DNA of 64,000 nucleotides from an uncultured Lachnospiraceae bacterium (lineage in GTDB: Bacteria; Bacillota; Clostridia; Lachnospirales; Lachnospiraceae), in contig CAMZDG010000006.1 in NCBI GenBank assembly GCA_947305245.1, forward strand, positions 1-64,000, read 5' to 3'. The position numbers were made by a program, and so were the translations under genes. The notes beneath the pieces were generated by a model, which was not told where the DNA came from, ran no database searches, and saw nothing but the letters and a program-made list of their open reading frames with translations. The first letter of the stretch is position 1. Each line of letters starts with the position of its first letter. Shown piece by piece: positions 31,201-39,807 of this stretch.

Positions 31201-31801
31201 GGAGCATCGAGGCCGCTAAGGCGAGCACGCCAAAAAGCGCAGCGGACTGCGCGAGATGCTTCCTGCGGAGACGGAACAGCTGGATCGTCAAAAACAGGAT
31301 CAGAAGCGTGATGAACTTATCCAGGAAATCAACATAGAATTCTCCCACGATGGTCGCGAGGAAGGGATGGACCTCCTGCTCCAGGAGATAAGAAACCACG
31401 CCGTCTCCCCACTGGTTCCCAACCATGCCTCCATTGACGAGCAGGTTGATGGGAGCAGAGATGGCGACGGAGCACATAGTGATGATGACGCTGGAAGTCA
31501 GAATGCCGAATAGGGACTCACACAGCTTTTTCCTGGCGCAGATGCCTGCGCTGATGCCAATGGCGATGCTGGTGAGCCCGTATAGAAACGACGTTGGATC
31601 CTGAAATCCATACGCAAGATTCAGGGTCAGTCCTACGATCGCGCCGCAGAACGGGTCGCAGACATAAGCTGCGGTCACCGTTCCGAGCGAATCCATCCAG
31701 ACTGGTAAGGAATAATGGTTCGCGATCATTTTCCCGAAATAATTGAACAGGATCATGGAAATCACGAACAAAACGATCTGATAAGTTTTTCTTTGACTCA
31801 T
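28217..31801 (-). CDS. Multi-domain sensor: ECF-S-like membrane domain, Reg_prop beta-propeller, Y_Y_Y, HD-GYP
   Basis: 1194 aa; TM region with LPVWMDSLGTVTAAYV; repeats like QTNDGILWVGTYAGLYRYNG; AGTYQFHFTVLDNKNE; HSQRVSEYSVLIAKELG..LLHDIGKIGIPDKVL..YHHERYDGSGYPQGLKGDDIP. Confidence 0.85.
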   Translation of the reverse strand: MSQRKTYQIVLFVISMILFNYFGKMIANHYSLPVWMDSLGTVTAAYVCDPFCGAIVGLTLNLAYGFQDPTSFLYGLTSIAIGISAGICARKKLCESLFGILTSSVIITMCSVAISAPINLLVNGGMVGNQWGDGVVSYLLEQEVHPFLATIVGEFYVDFLDKFITLLILFLTIQLFRLRRKHLAQSAALFGVLALAASMLLGDAAQAKSNDIHNNNIQIVYSSDNGLPCGEANDVIQTNDGILWVGTYAGLYRYNGADFRLMDYSSVRNVNCLYLDEEGRLWIGTNDNGVSIAIQERVANVIDASNGLPANSVRSITMSSQGEYYIGTTSSMIILTLDGGLSILAELPEIVYAHSSSAGPDGMIAAATNDGELFLIRGTEILASQRLSAEQEIYTCVQFKEDGTLYAGTSSNHVYAYDVSEGTLKEQGILSSKEINHLNRIYLKGDGTKYVCADNGVGYWDDADTFHVLNLGEFRNSIDNMTMDYQGNLWFSSSRLGLLKLSASPFTDLYRQSGIKGSVVNAITKWQGNLYVGTDEGLDLIDTKYKKKWDTELTSMLSGVRVRCLKADADGGLWVCTYGKGLIHAEKSGRITTFDGTAGGKDFGDWARVVIELSDGRLLASSDVGLGFFRGNELENTVRYEDGLSKAMILCLVELSDGRILCGTDGEGIVVIENDKPAGYLSKKDGLSSDVILRIVEDPVEKGAYIVTSNGLCYMDGEDKIRFLDNFPYYNNYDVWAMDDGTLFVLSSGGIYVTDRDELFGGGKPEYELLDSKRGLNVALTANSWDYLESNGDMYLACDDGVYCFNIHDYGAVRRSYRLKISSVYLDGVERELERGETFYVGRNVSKLEIFPEIINYTADDPGISYYLEGFDAAPTITRQSALTSIIYTNLPAGTYQFHFTVLDNKNEKKIEESVFEIVKEQEMYDTGWFHVYMFVVAMLAVAWLTWFIARTQIQRTINFQKKELEFAKNQVKMGNETILAIAKTVDAKDENTSQHSQRVSEYSVLIAKELGFSAEECENLRKAALLHDIGKIGIPDKVLNKPAHLDDKEYEIMKSHVTRGAEILKDFTLVEHVVDGVTYHHERYDGSGYPQGLKGDDIPLYGRIIGIADAFDAMTANRVYRKKLDFSIVLEELRCGRGKQFDPKLVDILFRLIRKGKINLDALYHTHVELPKWFLEEREQTAHTANDEEGKAK

Positions 31802-31824
31802 TGATATGCTACTTCCACAAATAA

Positions 31825-32811
31825 TTAAGATTTCAAGTAACCCATCTTCACGAGCACGTTCATAAATCTCTCGCGAAGCTCAGCATCATAATAGGCGCCC
31901 ATGGGCTCAACGTTCTGCTTTGCGATAAAGCCGCCTGCCATGGAAGCATGTCCGCCGGCATTGCCTAGGCCGGACAAGGCGTCGCGGATCAGATACCCGG
32001 CATGCACCTGCTCGATCTCGGAACGCACGGAGAACTTCAGGCCGTCCTCACGAACGGAGATCACAACCACAACCTCCACCTCGTCGAGTGCCAGAATAAA
32101 GTCCGCCAGCATTGCGATCAGGCTGTCGGGGCAGGCAAAGGGCACTACCGTAAAGCCGAAGCGGTCATATACCTGAATATTCTCGATGGCCGCGCCATAC
32201 GCCTTCAGGTCACGGAATGCCATGGTGTTCTGCTCCAGCTTCGAGATCTTCGCCTTGTTATGCAAAGGGAACAGGAAACGCAGCGCCGCGATGTCGAGAT
32301 CCGTCACGCCGCGGGAGAATTGCATGGTATCCATCTTCAGGCCATACATCAGCGCGGAGGCCACGTTCTCCTCCGGCGTAAGGCCCAGCTCCATGTAATA
32401 TCCCGTGATCAGCGTCGCGCAGGCACCGGTGATCCGAATGTCGGTATAATAATACTTCTCCTCCACAAAGGTGGGATGATGATCGATGCAGGCCACCTCG
32501 TCTCCGATGAAGTCGAGAATGTTGCCTCCGTTCTTCTGGCTGTCCACGCAGATGATGGGATCCTCTTCCTTCATGTCTTCCTTGATCTCATCATAGGAAT
32601 AAATGCTGATCCCAAACTCCTCGAGCATCCTGGAAGTACTCAGCTTATCGATCCTGCCGGCATAGCAAAGCGTCGGCTCGATCCCAAACTTCTCCAGAAG
32701 CTTTTGCAGACCAAATGCCGTTCCGATCGCGTCCGGATCCGGGAAATTATGCGTCTGGATATATACCTTTGGTCCTCTTTCTTTACAAAGCTCGATCAAA
32801 TCCTGTACCAT
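31825..32811 (-). CDS. DHH family phosphoesterase (NrnA-like)
   Basis: 328 aa; THNFPDPDAIGTAFGL, CVDSQ, DHHPT, GNAGGHASMAGGFI (DHHA1-type GGH). Confidence 0.88.
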   Translation of the reverse strand: MVQDLIELCKERGPKVYIQTHNFPDPDAIGTAFGLQKLLEKFGIEPTLCYAGRIDKLSTSRMLEEFGISIYSYDEIKEDMKEEDPIICVDSQKNGGNILDFIGDEVACIDHHPTFVEEKYYYTDIRITGACATLITGYYMELGLTPEENVASALMYGLKMDTMQFSRGVTDLDIAALRFLFPLHNKAKISKLEQNTMAFRDLKAYGAAIENIQVYDRFGFTVVPFACPDSLIAMLADFILALDEVEVVVVISVREDGLKFSVRSEIEQVHAGYLIRDALSGLGNAGGHASMAGGFIAKQNVEPMGAYYDAELRERFMNVLVKMGYLKS

Positions 32812-32839
32812 CTCATTTCCCTCCTTCGTATTTTTAAAT

Positions 32840-32866
32840 GGGGAGAGAACCTTCGGGCCTCTCCCC
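32840..32866 (-). terminator. Hairpin downstream of carB
   Basis: GGGGAGAG/CTCTCCCC with inner pairing; weak U-run. Confidence 0.5.
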
Positions 32867-32877
32867 GTAATAATGTC

Positions 32878-35800
32878 TTACTTATCCTTGATCTGTCCGT
32901 GCAGGCTCTGCAGGGAGTGAACCTCTCCCCTTCCGGCCTTCTGTACGTACAGGATTCCTTCCGCGGTCGCCCTTGCGGCTGCGATGGTGGTCATGTAAGG
33001 GATCTTGCCCTTGATGGCTGCCTTACGCAGGTAGGAATCGTCATGCACGCTGTCGGCACCGATGGGCGAGTTCACGATCAGGTCGATCTCGCCGTTCGTG
33101 ATCATGTCGAGAATGTTCGGTCTGCCCTCATAGAGCTTCTTCACCTTCTCAGCGGGAATGCCTGCTGCCGTGATGAGGTCACAGGTGTTTCCGGTGGCGA
33201 TGATCTTAAAGCCTGCCTCGTTGAACATCTTCGCAACGTCAACGACCTCGGCCTTGTCCTTGCGGTTTACGCTGATGAGTACGGTGCCGCCCAGAGGGAG
33301 CCTAGTCTGGGTTGCCTCCTGCGCCTTGAAGAATGCCTCGCCGACGGACTTGGAAAGGCCAAGCACCTCACCGGTGGAACGCATCTCAGGCCCAAGGATC
33401 GGGTCAACCTCCTGGAACATGTTGAACGGGAACACGGCTTCCTTCACGCCATAGTAAGGGATGTCCTGCTCTTTGAGCGCGGGCACGGGCGAAGGACGGC
33501 CAGTGATCTCGGAAGTGATGATGTCGGTCGCGATAGGCACCATGCGCACGTTACATACCTTCGATACCAGCGGCACGGTACGGGATGCGCGGGGATTCGC
33601 CTCGAGCACGTATACCTTGTCGTTCTCGATCGCGTACTGCATGTTCATAAGTCCGCGCACGTGCATCTCCTCTGCGATCTTTCTCGTATATTCCTTAATG
33701 GTCTCCACGTTCTTCTCGGAAATGTGCTTGGAAGGAATGATGCAGGCACTGTCTCCGGAGTGTACGCCGGCGAGCTCGATGTGCTCCATGACTGCAGGCA
33801 CGAAGGCATGGGTGCCGTCGCTGATGGCATCTGCCTCACACTCGGTCGCGTGATTTAAGAAACGGTCGATCAGGATCGGTCTGTCAGGCGTTACGCCAAC
33901 GGCCGCCTGCATATAGCTTGTAAGGTTTGCGTCGTCATATACGACCTCCATGCCGCGTCCGCCAAGCACGTAGGAAGGACGAACCATTACGGGGAAGCCG
34001 ATCTTGTGAGCCACCTCGAGGGCCTCTTCCACGGTGGTTGCCATGCCGGATTCAGGCATCGGGATCTCCAGCTTATCCATCATCGCGCGGAACAGGTCTC
34101 TGTCCTCCGCGAGATCGATGACTGCGGGAGAAGTTCCAAGGATCTTCACGCCGTTCTTCTCCAAGTCAGATGCCAGATTTAAGGGCGTCTGTCCGCCGAA
34201 CTGCGCGATCACGCCGACGGGATTTTCCTTCTTATAGATCGAGAGCACGTCCTCCAGGGTCAGGGGCTCGAAATACAGCTTGTCGGAGGTATCATAGTCA
34301 GTCGAAACCGTCTCAGGATTGCAGTTTACGATAATGGTCTCGAAGCCGAGCTTCTTTAATGCCAGCGAAGCATGTACGCAGCAGTAGTCGAATTCGATAC
34401 CCTGGCCGATCCTGTTCGGGCCGCCGCCAAGGATCATTACCTTCGGCTTGTCATTTCGGATCGGGTTCTTGTCCGCTCCATTATAGGTCGAGAAGTAATA
34501 TGCGCTGTCCTGCGTGCCGCTTACGTGAACGCCCTCCCAGGTCTCTTCCACGCCAAGGGCAATTCTCTTATTCCGAACGTCCGCCTCGGGAACGCCCAGC
34601 AGGATGCTCAAGTACTTATCGGAGAAGCCGTCCTTCTTTGCCTGGATCAGCGCCGCGTCAGCGGGAAGGCTGCCCTTGCATGCAAAGATCGCTGCCTCTT
34701 CCTCCACCAGCTCCTTCATCTGCTCGATGAAGTACTTCTTTACGTGAGTGAGCTCATGGATCTCGTCCACGGTCGCGCCCTTCTTCAGCGCCTCATACAT
34801 TGCGAAGTGGCGCTCGCTCGAAGCCGTTGCCAGCATGTTCAGGAGCTGCTCCTTCGTCTTTGCCTCCAGCTTTGCAATGTGGCCAAGGCCGTAGCGGCCG
34901 GTCTCAAGGCTGCGGATGGCCTTCTGGAAGGCCTCCTTATAATTCTTACCGATGCTCATAACCTCGCCAACGGCGCGCATCTGCGTTCCAAGCTTGTCTT
35001 CCACGCCCTTGAACTTCTCGAAGGCCCAGCGCGCAAACTTAATCACGACATAATCGCCATCGGGAACATACTTGTCAAGGGTGCCATACTTTCCGCAAGG
35101 GATCTCGGAGAGCTTGAGGCCCGATGCCAGCATTGCGCTCACGAGTGCGATCGGGAAGCCGGTCGCCTTGGAAGCCAGTGCGGAGGAACGGGAGGTTCTG
35201 GGGTTGATCTCGATGACGATGACTCTGTCGCTCACGGGATCATGTGCAAACTGCACGTTGGTTCCGCCGATAACCTGTACGGATTCCACGATGCGGTATG
35301 CGTAATCCTGCAGTCTTGCCTGCAGCTCCTTGGAGATGGTCAGCATGGGGGCCGCACAGAAGGAATCTCCGGTGTGCACGCCCATGGGGTCGATGTTCTC
35401 GATAAAGCAAACGGTGATGAGGTTGTTGTCCGCGTCGCGCACCACCTCGAGTTCCAGCTCTTCCCAGCCGAGGATGGATTCCTCTACCAGAACCTGGCCC
35501 ACCAGGCTGGCCTGCAGGCCTCTCGCGCAGACCGTCTTCAGCTCATCCTTATTATAAACCAGTCCGCCGCCGGCGCCGCCCATGGTGTAGGCCGGACGAA
35601 GAACGACGGGATATCCTAACCTATCAGCGATCGCAAGCGCCTCGTCTACGGAGTAGGCAACCTCGCTGCGTGCCATCTCGATGCCGAGCTCGTTCATGGC
35701 GTTCTTGAATTCGATACGGTCCTCACCGCGCTCGATGGCATCCACCTGCACTCCGATGACCTTTACGTTATACTTGTCAAGGATGCCTGCGCTGGCAAGC

Positions 35801-36102
35801 TCTGCGCAGAGGTTCAGGCCCGACTGTCCGCCAAGGTTCGGAAGCAGCGCGTCAGGACGCTCCTTTGCGATGATCTGCTCCAGACGCTCCTTGTTCAGGG
35901 GCTCGATGTAAGTGACGTCAGCCGTCTCGGGATCCGTCATGATCGTTGCGGGATTGGAGTTCACCAGCACGATCTCGTAGCCAAGCTTCTTTAATGCCTT
36001 ACAAGCCTGGGTACCGGAATAGTCGAACTCGCAGGCCTGTCCAATAATGATGGGGCCGGAGCCGATGATCAAAACCTTGTGTATGTCTGTTCTCTGCGAC
36101 AT
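32878..36102 (-). CDS. carB: Carbamoyl-phosphate synthase large subunit
   Basis: 1074 aa; duplicated ATP-grasp; KVLIIGSGPIIIGQACEFDYSGTQACKALKK. Confidence 0.97.
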   Translation of the reverse strand: MSQRTDIHKVLIIGSGPIIIGQACEFDYSGTQACKALKKLGYEIVLVNSNPATIMTDPETADVTYIEPLNKERLEQIIAKERPDALLPNLGGQSGLNLCAELASAGILDKYNVKVIGVQVDAIERGEDRIEFKNAMNELGIEMARSEVAYSVDEALAIADRLGYPVVLRPAYTMGGAGGGLVYNKDELKTVCARGLQASLVGQVLVEESILGWEELELEVVRDADNNLITVCFIENIDPMGVHTGDSFCAAPMLTISKELQARLQDYAYRIVESVQVIGGTNVQFAHDPVSDRVIVIEINPRTSRSSALASKATGFPIALVSAMLASGLKLSEIPCGKYGTLDKYVPDGDYVVIKFARWAFEKFKGVEDKLGTQMRAVGEVMSIGKNYKEAFQKAIRSLETGRYGLGHIAKLEAKTKEQLLNMLATASSERHFAMYEALKKGATVDEIHELTHVKKYFIEQMKELVEEEAAIFACKGSLPADAALIQAKKDGFSDKYLSILLGVPEADVRNKRIALGVEETWEGVHVSGTQDSAYYFSTYNGADKNPIRNDKPKVMILGGGPNRIGQGIEFDYCCVHASLALKKLGFETIIVNCNPETVSTDYDTSDKLYFEPLTLEDVLSIYKKENPVGVIAQFGGQTPLNLASDLEKNGVKILGTSPAVIDLAEDRDLFRAMMDKLEIPMPESGMATTVEEALEVAHKIGFPVMVRPSYVLGGRGMEVVYDDANLTSYMQAAVGVTPDRPILIDRFLNHATECEADAISDGTHAFVPAVMEHIELAGVHSGDSACIIPSKHISEKNVETIKEYTRKIAEEMHVRGLMNMQYAIENDKVYVLEANPRASRTVPLVSKVCNVRMVPIATDIITSEITGRPSPVPALKEQDIPYYGVKEAVFPFNMFQEVDPILGPEMRSTGEVLGLSKSVGEAFFKAQEATQTRLPLGGTVLISVNRKDKAEVVDVAKMFNEAGFKIIATGNTCDLITAAGIPAEKVKKLYEGRPNILDMITNGEIDLIVNSPIGADSVHDDSYLRKAAIKGKIPYMTTIAAARATAEGILYVQKAGRGEVHSLQSLHGQIKDK

Positions 36103-36201
36103 GATAGAACCTCCCTGGGATATGAAATTTGTTCTGTTTCGAACTTTTTACTCAATTGATTAGTATAACATATTCCACGCCAGATTACTAGCAATTTTTC
36201 A

Positions 36202-37608
36202 TCACTCGTGCAATTGATATTCCTTGTCCTCATCAATGATCTCAACCATGCATTTTGCAGGCTTTTCATCAAACTGCGTGCCTATGTTATTGAGGATCTC
36301 GCTGCGCACCTTCTCCTGCGGGAGCAGATTGCGGTAGCTTCGGTTCGAGGTCATGGCGTCATAGGAATCCGCCACGGCGATGATGCGCGCTTCAAGCGGG
36401 ATTTCCTCTCCCTTCTTATGCTCCGGATAGCCCGTGCCGTCGTAGTGCTCGTGATGATATTCCGCACCGTAGGCCAGGTCGGGGCGGCTCTTGATCTCGG
36501 CGAGGATTTCATAGCCCTGATTCGTATGAACCTGGATGACGCCAAATTCCTCGTCCGTCAGCTTCCCCTTCTTGTTGATGATCTCGTTGGGAACCGCGAT
36601 CTTTCCGATGTCATGCAAAAGTCCCATGTAATATATTGCCTCCTGCCGTTCCTCGGAAAGGCCCATCTTTTCTGCGATCATGCGGCTGTATTTTGCAACG
36701 CGCAGGGAGTGACCCTTGGTGTACATATCCTTGGCATCGATGGTGCGCGCAAGCGCCTCCATGACCTCGCGGTTCAGCTCCTTGATGTCTTCCTTGGCCT
36801 TGATCGCTTCGTTCAGATACTGGATGTTCTGCACGATCACCGCAAACGCAATGATCAGGACCAGCGTCACAAAGGCCACGGAATAAAAGAGCATGTCCGG
36901 TACCCTTTCGATGGAGGTTTGAATAATCCCCCGAACCTTATCGCGCACAAGGTCTGCGTTTTCGTCCGGCGTGATCTGTCCGATCATTTCTCTGATAAAC
37001 TTGATGTCCTCATCCATCAAGGTGACCTTAAAGAATATGATCATGGACATGATAAACGTAACACTGTTGTAAAGCGTGGTCAGCGCCGGCAACAGGATAA
37101 AAAGCTTTGAATTTGTCGTCATACGTTCCTTTGTCAGCCTCGAAAGCGGCGGAACAAGGACAAAGTAGAACGCAATGACCAAAGCGGCCTGTAACGTGAC
37201 GCCGATGAGCGGCCATTCCAGCATCACGTCGTAATACAGATTGGGCACCATCATCGCAAAGCACAGAAACACGAACATGGCGATGGATGCGTTCTTTGCC
37301 TTTACAAACTTTACGTACCCTACAAGGAACAGAACAAGGCCGACGATCTGAAAAAGGCTGTAGGAAATACTGTAGGACACAATGCTTTGGACGGATTGTA
37401 TCTGAAAATCCTCCAGTACGTTGATCGCGATATAATCCGAGACCAAAATAGCCGTCACGGGGGATAAAAAGGCGCAGCCAAGAATCTGCAAAATGGTACG
37501 CTTCCAGGAGGTTTTTTCAAAAAATAGCTTTCTTGTGATCAGGACGAAAATGATCAGTTCGAATACATAGACGGAAAAACAGATTGCGATGTCACGACTT
37601 TCTAACAT
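36202..37608 (-). CDS. Membrane HD-GYP domain protein
   Basis: 468 aa; multi-TM N-terminus; HSLRVAKYSRMIAEKMG..LLHDIGKIAVPNEII..YHHEHYDGTGYPEHKKGEEIP. Confidence 0.88.
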   Translation of the reverse strand: MLESRDIAICFSVYVFELIIFVLITRKLFFEKTSWKRTILQILGCAFLSPVTAILVSDYIAINVLEDFQIQSVQSIVSYSISYSLFQIVGLVLFLVGYVKFVKAKNASIAMFVFLCFAMMVPNLYYDVMLEWPLIGVTLQAALVIAFYFVLVPPLSRLTKERMTTNSKLFILLPALTTLYNSVTFIMSMIIFFKVTLMDEDIKFIREMIGQITPDENADLVRDKVRGIIQTSIERVPDMLFYSVAFVTLVLIIAFAVIVQNIQYLNEAIKAKEDIKELNREVMEALARTIDAKDMYTKGHSLRVAKYSRMIAEKMGLSEERQEAIYYMGLLHDIGKIAVPNEIINKKGKLTDEEFGVIQVHTNQGYEILAEIKSRPDLAYGAEYHHEHYDGTGYPEHKKGEEIPLEARIIAVADSYDAMTSNRSYRNLLPQEKVRSEILNNIGTQFDEKPAKCMVEIIDEDKEYQLHE

Positions 37609-37714
37609 AAACTTTTCTCCTTACCCTGCCAATATCTTTTTTATTATACACTTTTTTGCGTTACTTGGCAAAAGAAAGTTGTCAAAAATTGGGGTTTATG
37701 AGACAAGTAAATAC

Positions 37715-37743
37715 TTGACTGAAAAACTGCAATCATATAAAAT
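37715..37743 (+). promoter_or_regulatory. Candidate promoter of the trpB-like gene
   Basis: TTGACT-N17-TAAAAT. Confidence 0.55.
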
Positions 37744-37820
37744 ATAAAAGATTTATGCAAACGCACGGAATTGGCGAAACTGTCGTCTCCAAAGAACGGA
37801 ATAAGAAAGGAAAAGAAAAC

Positions 37821-39185
37821 ATGAGCGAAATCCCTTACAAGATTTATCTCGAAGAAAACGAGATGCCGACGCAGTGGTACAACGTACGCGCCGACATGAA
37901 AAAGAAGCCTGCTCCCATTCTGCATCCCGGGACCCTGCAGCCCGTAACGGTTGCAGATCTCGCACCGATCTTTTGCGAAGAGCTGGCAAAGCAAGAGCTT
38001 GATGAAACCACGCCCTACATCGAGATCCCGGAAGAGATCCGCAACTTCTACCGCATGTACCGTCCTTCACCGCTGGTACGCGCTTACTGCCTGGAGGAAA
38101 AGCTTCAGACGCCCGCGCATATCTATTATAAGTTCGAGGGCAACAACACGTCCGGAAGCCACAAGTTAAACTCTGCGATCGCGCAGGCTTACTACGCAAA
38201 GAAGCAGGGCCTTAAGGGCGTAACCACCGAGACCGGCGCAGGCCAGTGGGGTACCGCACTTTCCATGGCATGCTCCTACTTCGGACTGGACTGCCAGGTT
38301 TACATGGTAAAGTGCTCCTATGAGCAGAAGCCCTTCCGCCGCGAGGTGATGAGAACCTACGGCGCACAGGTAACGCCTTCTCCTTCCATGAGCACCAACA
38401 TTGGCCGCAAGATCAATGCTGACTTCCCCGGCACCACCGGAAGCCTTGGCTGCGCGATCTCCGAGGCTGTGGAAGCTGCCACGACCCAGGAAGGGTATCG
38501 CTACGTGCTCGGCTCCGTTCTGGCGCAGGTGCTCCTGCATCAGTCCGTGATCGGTCTCGAGACCCACACCGCCCTGAAGAAGTATGGCATCAAGGCTGAC
38601 ACCATCATCGGCTGTGCCGGCGGCGGTTCCAACCTCGGCGGTCTGATCTCTCCCTTCGTCGGCGAAATGCTTCGCGGCGAGGCAGACTATGAGATCATCG
38701 CAGTGGAGCCTGCATCCTGCCCGAGCCTGACCCGTGGCAAATATGCCTATGACTTCTGCGATACCGGTAAGGTTTGTCCTCTTGCAAAGATGTACACCCT
38801 TGGCTCGAGCTTCATTCCTTCCGCAAACCATGCGGGCGGCCTTCGCTATCACGGCATGAGTTCCATCGTGTCCGAGCTGTATGATCAGGGTCTCATCAAG
38901 GCGCGCAGCGTGGAGCAGACCTCCGTCTTCGAGGCGGCAACGACCTTCGCAAGAGTGGAAGGCATCCTTCCCGCTCCCGAGAGCAGCCATGCCATCAAGG
39001 TTGCCATCGACGAGGCACTCAAGTGCAAGGAGACCGGCGAAGCAAAGAACATCGTCTTTGGTCTCACCGGTACCGGATACTTCGATATGTATGCTTACCA
39101 GGCTTACAACGACGGCACCATGACGGATTACATTCCTTCGGATGAGGAGATCGCATCCTATCTGAAGACCCTGCCTCAGGTTTAA
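37821..39185 (+). CDS. trpB: Tryptophan synthase beta chain-like protein (TrpB2 type)
   Basis: YYKFEGNNTSGSHKLNSAIAQAYYAKKQGLKGVTTETGAGQWGTALSMA; start trimmed to MSEIPYK. Confidence 0.88.
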   Translation: MSEIPYKIYLEENEMPTQWYNVRADMKKKPAPILHPGTLQPVTVADLAPIFCEELAKQELDETTPYIEIPEEIRNFYRMYRPSPLVRAYCLEEKLQTPAHIYYKFEGNNTSGSHKLNSAIAQAYYAKKQGLKGVTTETGAGQWGTALSMACSYFGLDCQVYMVKCSYEQKPFRREVMRTYGAQVTPSPSMSTNIGRKINADFPGTTGSLGCAISEAVEAATTQEGYRYVLGSVLAQVLLHQSVIGLETHTALKKYGIKADTIIGCAGGGSNLGGLISPFVGEMLRGEADYEIIAVEPASCPSLTRGKYAYDFCDTGKVCPLAKMYTLGSSFIPSANHAGGLRYHGMSSIVSELYDQGLIKARSVEQTSVFEAATTFARVEGILPAPESSHAIKVAIDEALKCKETGEAKNIVFGLTGTGYFDMYAYQAYNDGTMTDYIPSDEEIASYLKTLPQV

Positions 39186-39330
39186 TAGGACGGGGAGGCA
39201 CCCAGCAGACCTACCCCAGGTTTTAATGTAACGGGGAGGCACCCGGCAGACCTACCCCAGGTTTAATGTAACGGAGAGACACCTGGTAGACCTACCCCAG
39301 GTTTAATGTAACGGAGCGGTGCCTCCCCCT
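39167..39330 (+). repeat. About four 40-41 bp tandem repeats beginning in the trpB 3' end
   Basis: Starts at 39167, 39208, 39249, 39289; consensus GACCTACCCCAGGTTTAATGTAACGGGGAGGCACCCGGCA. Confidence 0.85.
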
Positions 39331-39341
39331 TATGTGAATTG

Positions 39342-39643
39342 TGGCTAAGCAGGTGATCAAGCGCTGATTTAGCCAAAGATTCTTTTGATTTTCCCTCATT
39401 TTGATATTGATTTCAAAGTACCTTGTGACTAAAACATGGGTTATGGCATGTTTTAGTCACATTTTTTTTGCATTTTAGAAACTTGCCAGACATATCTCTG
39501 CATTACTTTGGCTAGTTTTGAGCAAAATTTGTGACCAAAACTAGTGTTTTGGCATGTTTTAGATAAATTTTCCTCTCAATCTGAACGCAGAGACAGAATT
39601 CTTTGTGACTAAATCTTAGCATTGGGGTTGTTTTAGTCACAAA
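39342..39643 (+). repeat. Four degenerate stem-loop units (TTGTGACTAAA..TTTAGTCACA)
   Basis: Units near 39342-39375, 39424-39461, 39529-39575, 39602-39643. Confidence 0.7.
39424..39469 (+). terminator. Strong rho-independent terminator downstream of trpB
   Basis: TGTGACTAAAACATG-8 nt-CATGTTTTAGTCACA followed by T8. Confidence 0.85.
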
Positions 39644-39711
39644 CCGCCCAAAACACAGGTCAAGTAGGAGGAATTTCTCACCCGTTAGAGCGCGCCCATG
39701 GCGTGCAAACC

Positions 39712-39741
39712 AAAAAAAGCAGACCCCGAAAGGTCTGCTTT
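39712..39741 (-). terminator. Rho-independent terminator downstream of the MCP
   Basis: AAAGCAGACC-6 nt-GGTCTGCTTT plus T-run on the minus strand. Confidence 0.85.
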
Positions 39742-39807
39742 GGATGCCATGGAGGAAGGACAAGCATTCTTCTTTTGAAGGCATGTGGTCCAAACATTCT
39801 TCCCTTG

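Noticed and set aside
32002-33858. 618-aa plus-strand ORF across the DHH and carB genes
   Set aside because: Spans two clear minus-strand genes and their spacer; composition typical of an antisense shadow.
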